From Bacillota bacterium (lineage in GTDB: Bacteria; Bacillota; Clostridia; Christensenellales; CAG-138), in assembly GCA_023409435.1 (NCBI GenBank), contig JAEYHP010000005.1, forward strand, positions 1 to 10,348: a stretch of DNA of 10,348 nucleotides, written 5' to 3'. This document shows, one piece after another, positions 6,817 through 10,348 of the stretch (position 1 is the stretch's first letter; the number at the start of each line of letters is the position of its first letter). A model generated the notes under the pieces. It was given only the letters and a program-made list of their open reading frames with translations, was not told the origin of the DNA and made no database searches. The translations under genes and the position numbers were made by a program.

Positions 6817-7616
6817 ACGACATCCTCCTGTTCGCCAAGATAGGCCGCGATCACGCGCTCGTTTCTGGAAATCTCCGCGGGCAGGCCCTGCGCGATCGTT
6901 TCGCCGTAGTCGATTACGATGATGCGCTCGCAGATCTTCATCACCAGGCTCATATCGTGCTCAATGAGCAGTATCGCGATATTGAACTTTTCGCGCACGA
7001 TCTTGATGCAGTCTAAAAGCTCTGCCGTTTCGGTCTGGTTCATGCCCGCCGCGGGTTCGTCCAGCAGCAGCACCTTCATATTCGTCGCCAATGCGCGGGC
7101 GATCTCGAGCTTTCTCTGCTGGCCATACGGGAGGTTCGCGGCGATGTAGTGCGCCTTATCCTCCATATGGAACACCTTTAGGAGGTCCATCGCTTTTTCT
7201 TCAATGGATTTTTCTTCGTCAAAGAAGCCCTTGGAACGGAATATGCTCTGGAATATGCCGTACTTTAAATCCTTGGTGAACGCCGTCAATACGTTTTCCA
7301 ATACCGTCATTTGTTTGAACAGGCGGATGTTCTGGAACGTACGCGCAACACCCGCAGCCACGATCTGGTGCGTGAGCTTGCCGTTCATTTTTATGCCCTC
7401 CAGCCGGAACGAGCCTTCGGTGGGCCGGTAAACGCCGGTCAGAAGGTTGAAGACGGTGGTCTTGCCCGCACCGTTGGGGCCAATCAGGCCTACCAGTTCG
7501 CCCTTGTTTAGCTCTAAATTAAACTCGCTTACGGCTTTTAATCCGCCGAAGCTGATGCCGAGATTTTTTACTTCCAATACCGGCAGGTTCTTTTTTTCTT
7601 CTACCGCCTGGCTCAT
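6810..7616 (-). CDS. livG: Branched-chain amino-acid ABC transporter ATPase LivG
   Basis: Second ATPase of the Liv-type importer, forming a heterodimer with LivF. 268 residues. Walker A GPNGAGKTT (46-54), the LivG-type ARTFQNIRLF block (91-100) containing the Q-loop, signature LPYGQQR (162-168, the usual LivG variant of LSGGQ), Walker B VLLLDEP (182-188) followed by AAGMN, and switch histidine IEHDM (H220). The start codon overlaps the livM stop in an ATGA arrangement (7613-7616), indicating translational coupling. The C-terminal tail has the NERVIAAYLG motif that is conserved in LivG. Confidence 0.95.
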   Translation of the reverse strand: MSQAVEEKKNLPVLEVKNLGISFGGLKAVSEFNLELNKGELVGLIGPNGAGKTTVFNLLTGVYRPTEGSFRLEGIKMNGKLTHQIVAAGVARTFQNIRLFKQMTVLENVLTAFTKDLKYGIFQSIFRSKGFFDEEKSIEEKAMDLLKVFHMEDKAHYIAANLPYGQQRKLEIARALATNMKVLLLDEPAAGMNQTETAELLDCIKIVREKFNIAILLIEHDMSLVMKICERIIVIDYGETIAQGLPAEISRNERVIAAYLGEQEDVVC

Positions 7617-8671
7617 GACTTTTGCACCTCCTTCTTGCTCCCGCCAAAGAGCTTTTTGAAGAAGGCGGGAGTTTTTTCGAGCGCCCGGGTCAGGGAAAAT
7701 TCATACCCGCCCAGCAAGCCGATGGGGCGGAATATCATGACGATGACGAGCACTACGGAATACATCAGCATGCGGTATTCCGCAAACGCGCGCAACGCCT
7801 CCGGCAGCACGGAAAGCACGATGGCCGATATCACCGAGCCGGTAAGCGAACCCATGCCGCCCAGCACCACCATGATGACGTACTCGGTGGATTTGAGGAA
7901 GGAGAAATCGCCGTGCTGCAAGGTGCCTAAGCCCCGGTGCGCGAATACCGCGCCCGCAATGCCCGCAAACAGCGCGGAAATGACAAATGTGAGCACCTTG
8001 AAGAACGTGTTGTTGAGGCCGACGCAACTTGAGGCGATGTCATCCTCTCGGATGGCCATGATGGCACGGCCGTACTTGCTGCGCACAAACGCGAACATCA
8101 CGGTCACCGCCGCGACCATGACCCAGAAGAGCACATACAGGTTGTTCATGCTGGGGATGCCGATGAGCGCCTGCCCGGCTTGGCCCTGTGCAAGGCCCTT
8201 GCCGCCCGCGAACTTGAGGTTCTGGATGATGACGCGGATGATCTCGCCAAAGCCCAGCGTAATAATCGCCAGATAGTCGCCTCTGAGACGCAGCGCCGGA
8301 ACGCCCACCAGCAGGCCAAACAAGCCAGCCACAACGCCGCCCGCTGCCATGCAGATCAAAAACTGGAATATGGCGGGCGCGCCCTGGCCTACCAAGAAAT
8401 TCGCGTTGGTAAGGGCTTTGGCAAGCAGTGCGCTCGTATACGCGCCCACCGCCATAAAGCCCGCGTGGCCCAGCGCGATTTGGCCTAAAAAGCCTGTCGC
8501 AAGATTCAGGGAGGTAACGAGGATGATAGCATAGAAGCACTGCACGATAATGCCGCGCACGTAGGTGTCGATCAAACCGGCCTCGTTCAATGCGATCAGT
8601 AGCACAAATGTTACAAGCAGTCCCGCAAAATTGATGAGGGAACCCTTGGTTTTTTCTTTTCTGTTCGGCAT
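7613..8671 (-). CDS. livM: Branched-chain amino-acid ABC transporter permease LivM
   Basis: Membrane-spanning permease pairing with LivH to form the channel. 352 residues with about eight to ten hydrophobic segments. Family landmarks: LNLATGFLGQIALGHAGFMAVGAY (55-78), LRLRGDYLAIITLGFGEIIR (127-146), and AIREDDIASSCVGLN (206-220), which is the cytoplasmic loop contacting the ATPases. GGMGSLTGSVIGA-like sequence follows near the C-terminus. A basic, charged N-terminus precedes the first helix. The ribosome binding site is modest (AGGG 6 bases before ATG) and shares bases with the livH stop region, 8 bases upstream. The C-terminal extension (about 30 residues, ending KKEVQKS) is basic and cytoplasmic. 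Confidence 0.95.
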   Translation of the reverse strand: MPNRKEKTKGSLINFAGLLVTFVLLIALNEAGLIDTYVRGIIVQCFYAIILVTSLNLATGFLGQIALGHAGFMAVGAYTSALLAKALTNANFLVGQGAPAIFQFLICMAAGGVVAGLFGLLVGVPALRLRGDYLAIITLGFGEIIRVIIQNLKFAGGKGLAQGQAGQALIGIPSMNNLYVLFWVMVAAVTVMFAFVRSKYGRAIMAIREDDIASSCVGLNNTFFKVLTFVISALFAGIAGAVFAHRGLGTLQHGDFSFLKSTEYVIMVVLGGMGSLTGSVISAIVLSVLPEALRAFAEYRMLMYSVVLVIVMIFRPIGLLGGYEFSLTRALEKTPAFFKKLFGGSKKEVQKS

Positions 8672-8679
8672 AGCGCGCC

Positions 8680-9582
8680 CTACACTTTCTCGCCGACGTT
8701 TTTGCCCAATATGCCGGCGGGCTTCACGAGCAGCACGATAATGAGGATCATGAACACGATGGCGTCTGAAAACGCGGAGGTGATGACGCCGCCGGTCAAA
8801 GCGCCCATATAGGCTTTCGCCAGGCTTTCTACCATGCCGATGACCATGCCGCCGATCATCGCGCCCGGTATGATACCGATGCCGCCCAATACCGCCGCTA
8901 CGAACGCCTTGAGGCCCAGCATGGAGCCCATCGTAGTCGTTACCTGGCTGTACTGCGCCACATACATGAGCGCCGCGACAGCCGCCAGGCCCGAACCGAT
9001 GGCGAACGTGATGGTGATGGTGCGGTTGACGTTCACGCCCATCAGTATTGCGGCCTGCTTATCCTCAGAGACCGCCCGCATGGACTTGCCCATCTTCGTC
9101 TGTTTGACGAATACCTGCAGCGCGATCATCACGGCTAGGCCCAGTGCGATGGTCAGAAGTGTGTTGCCGCTGATGTTGCCGAGGTTGGGGAGGCCGAATA
9201 TCGTCTTCACCTGTTTGGGCGAGGCGCCGAACAGTGTTTGCGCCAGGTTCTCCAAAAACAGGCTCATGGCGATAGCCGTGATGAGCGTGGACATTTTGGT
9301 GCCTTTTTTACGCACCGGGCTGTAAGCGAGTTTTTCCACCAGTACGCCTACAATTGCGCAAACTACCACCCCGAACAATACGGCAATCCACGGAGGCATG
9401 CCCATAGAGGTCATGACCGGGACGGTAAAGAACAGGGTGTACCCGCCAACCATGATAAAATCGCCATGTGCGAAATTGATAAGGCGGATGATACCATATA
9501 CCATGGTATACCCAAGCGCGATCAGCGCATATACGCTTCCAACGCGCAGGCCATTGATCAAATGCTGGAAGAATACTTCCAT
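8680..9582 (-). CDS. livH: Branched-chain amino-acid ABC transporter permease LivH
   Basis: Membrane permease subunit partnered with LivM. 300 residues from the chosen start. The N-terminal motif YTMVYGIIRLINFAHGDFIM (25-44) is diagnostic for LivH. AVSEDKQAAILMGVNV (170-185) is the ATPase-contact loop, and AVLGGIGIIPGAMIGG is the conserved C-terminal glycine-rich segment. I place the start at the ATG 9580-9582 because GAGGAG (9591-9596) is 8 bases upstream; the GTG two codons earlier (9586-9588) is only 2 bases from that site. It is the first gene of the tightly packed livHMGF block and is separated from the binding-protein gene by 249 bases with several hairpins. Confidence 0.95.
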   Translation of the reverse strand: MEVFFQHLINGLRVGSVYALIALGYTMVYGIIRLINFAHGDFIMVGGYTLFFTVPVMTSMGMPPWIAVLFGVVVCAIVGVLVEKLAYSPVRKKGTKMSTLITAIAMSLFLENLAQTLFGASPKQVKTIFGLPNLGNISGNTLLTIALGLAVMIALQVFVKQTKMGKSMRAVSEDKQAAILMGVNVNRTITITFAIGSGLAAVAALMYVAQYSQVTTTMGSMLGLKAFVAAVLGGIGIIPGAMIGGMVIGMVESLAKAYMGALTGGVITSAFSDAIVFMILIIVLLVKPAGILGKNVGEKV

Positions 9583-9624
9583 ACGCACAACTCCTCTCTG
9601 CTTATTCTCTCCTGTTTATTGTTA

Positions 9625-9717
9625 GGACGCATCCGCGTCCCGGAAATAAATAAGAAAGCTGCGTCACGAGCCTGCCGCCCCTGTGCCGCAGCCCCCGCTT
9701 GCGGCCGCCAGCCGCAA
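9625..9717 (-). repeat. Group of three small hairpins in the livK-livH gap
   Basis: Three inverted repeats in the leader upstream of livH: GGACGC-ATCC-GCGTCC (9625-9640, perfect); CTGCCGC with GCCGCAG around a 6-base loop (9672-9691, one C-C mismatch); and TTGCGGC-CGCCA-GCCGCAA (9699-9717, perfect). They lie in RNA running from the binding-protein gene into livH. Plausible roles are RNA processing or protection of the upstream transcript. No riboswitch class that I know is recognisable. Confidence 0.45.
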
Positions 9718-9754
9718 ATGGGTAAATTTAGAAAAAAGCCCTATACATCCAGCA

Positions 9755-9807
9755 CGGCCGGAAAGGGAGCGCCTTTCCGGCCGGCTGTTACGGGCGAAGC
9801 TGCCCGT
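9755..9807 (-). terminator. Paired hairpins after livK, probable partial terminator
   Basis: Two hairpins lie 25 bases past the binding-protein stop. 9790-9807 is ACGGGC/GCCCGT around 6 bases. 9755-9783 is a perfect 12-bp stem (CGGCCGGAAAGG with its complement) around GAGCG. On the minus strand the second is not followed at once by T, though a run of six T comes about 17 bases later. A stable structure at this place commonly lets the binding protein be made in excess over the membrane subunits. The shorter hairpin has TTTT after it on the plus strand, so it could also stop rightward transcription. Confidence 0.5.
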
Positions 9808-9831
9808 TTTGTCTATGAATGAGCCGCTAGA

Positions 9832-10348
9832 CTAGCCGATGTACTTGTAGAAGGTGGGCACACCATCCTTGAACTCGATAACGGCGCACTTCTTGGCGGG
9901 GGTGTTGGTGTCGTCCAGCGTGAAGGAACCGGTGACGCCGTCGAAGCTCATGCCGGTCATCGCCGTGATGATGGCGGCGGTGTCGTCGGAACCGGCGCGG
10001 TTGATGGAGTCGGCCAGCATGTAAACCGCGTCATACGCGAGCGCGGCGAGGGCATTGAGGCTCTCCGCGCCGAACTTCTCGGTGTAGCCGTTGACGAAAT
10101 TCTGAACGAGTTCGGACGGATCGTCAGGCGCGTAGTGGTTGGTGAAGAAGCCCTTGTTGTAGAGGGTCTTGTCTTCCACCATGGTGCCGTTGGTGCCGTC
10201 CCAGCCGTCAGCGCCTACAAAGTATCCCTGATAGCCAAGCTGGCGGGCCTGCGGTACGATGTAGGGCCCGATGGAGCTGTAGTAGTAGGGGGCGAAGATC
10301 AGCTCTGCGCCGGAAGCGATGATGTTGGTGAGCTGAGCGGTGTAGTCG
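9832..10348 (-). CDS. livK: Branched-chain amino-acid ABC transporter substrate-binding protein, C-terminal part (LivK-like)
   Basis: The C-terminal 171 codons of a type I periplasmic-binding-fold protein, which as a surface lipoprotein would capture Leu/Ile/Val or a related amino acid and deliver it to LivHM. The reading frame is open to the right edge, so the signal peptide and N-terminal lobe lie outside. Visible family blocks: TNIIASGAELIFAPYYYSS, PQARQLGYQGYFVGADGWDG, then NGYTEKFGAESLNALAALAYDAVYMLADSI (the conserved aY-D-A helix), GVTGSFTLDDTNTPAK and a C-terminal EFKDG-PTFYKYIG. It is not a short gene starting at the ATG at 10182: the upstream codons are in frame and fit the family. 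Position ahead of livHMGF supports the assignment. Ligand cannot be fixed from this half. Confidence 0.92.
   Translation of the reverse strand, partial: DYTAQLTNIIASGAELIFAPYYYSSIGPYIVPQARQLGYQGYFVGADGWDGTNGTMVEDKTLYNKGFFTNHYAPDDPSELVQNFVNGYTEKFGAESLNALAALAYDAVYMLADSINRAGSDDTAAIITAMTGMSFDGVTGSFTLDDTNTPAKKCAVIEFKDGVPTFYKYIG

Noticed and set aside
7635..8276. A 213-codon plus-strand open frame within livM
   Set aside because: Antisense to a clear LivM permease; rich in Met, Ser and Pro from reverse-read hydrophobic codons and without family resemblance.
9238..9822. A 194-codon plus-strand open frame running from livH into the intergenic gap
   Set aside because: Mostly antisense to livH, then crosses the hairpin region; no initiation signal and composition unlike a real protein.
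9832..10182. A 116-codon gene starting at the internal ATG at 10182
   Set aside because: The frame is open upstream to the window edge and encodes further substrate-binding-protein sequence, so the ATG is internal.
1..10348. CRISPR array, tRNA or rRNA genes, transposase genes
   Set aside because: I looked for regularly spaced direct repeats, tRNA-like cloverleaf ends and transposase motifs and saw none; the only mobile-type signal is the HNH pseudogene.

Overview
The window looks like a chromosomal segment of a Bacillota (Clostridia-type) bacterium. The evidence is strong AGGAGG-type ribosome binding sites before most genes, short or overlapping gene junctions, a VanZ-family membrane protein, a cytidylate kinase-like protein of the PF13189 type, and GC-rich coding sequence broken by one clearly AT-rich island. 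I cannot name the genus.

Left part (1-1800): a minus-strand pair made of a ribokinase/PfkB-family sugar kinase and, overlapping its 3' end by 8 bp, a HAD-superfamily phosphatase/phosphomutase that starts at TTG and runs off the left edge. A near-consensus promoter (TTGCGA-N17-TATAAT) precedes the pair, with a small palindrome just downstream of the expected transcription start that may be an operator. A divergent promoter points right.

AT-rich island (about 1690-2680): one decayed gene with an HNH-nuclease motif. It reads as three pieces separated by two frameshifts and one stop codon. It is the clearest sign of horizontal transfer here. At its right edge a good promoter (TTGACC-N17-TCTAAT) drives a nitroreductase-family protein (2754-3599), which ends in a terminator hairpin.

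Middle (3690-5460): a minus-strand VanZ-family protein with six predicted membrane segments and an unusually long C-terminal part predicted to lie outside the membrane. It has its own promoter. Between it and the next operon lies a dense run of four hairpins filling 5311-5454.

Right part (5462-10348): a complete branched-chain amino-acid (Liv-type) ABC importer on the minus strand, in the order substrate-binding protein (cut by the right edge), LivH and LivM permeases, LivG and LivF ATPases, then a cytidylate kinase-like gene at the 3' end. Junctions from livH to livF are 8 bp or overlapping. The 240-bp gap between the binding protein and livH holds five hairpins and probably sets a higher level of binding protein than of the membrane complex.

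Most of the window is ordinary metabolism and transport. I see no convincing new defence or mobile system. The points most worth a second look are the two hairpin clusters flanking the liv operon, the HNH pseudogene, the VanZ C-terminal domain, and the kinase-like gene attached to the transporter.
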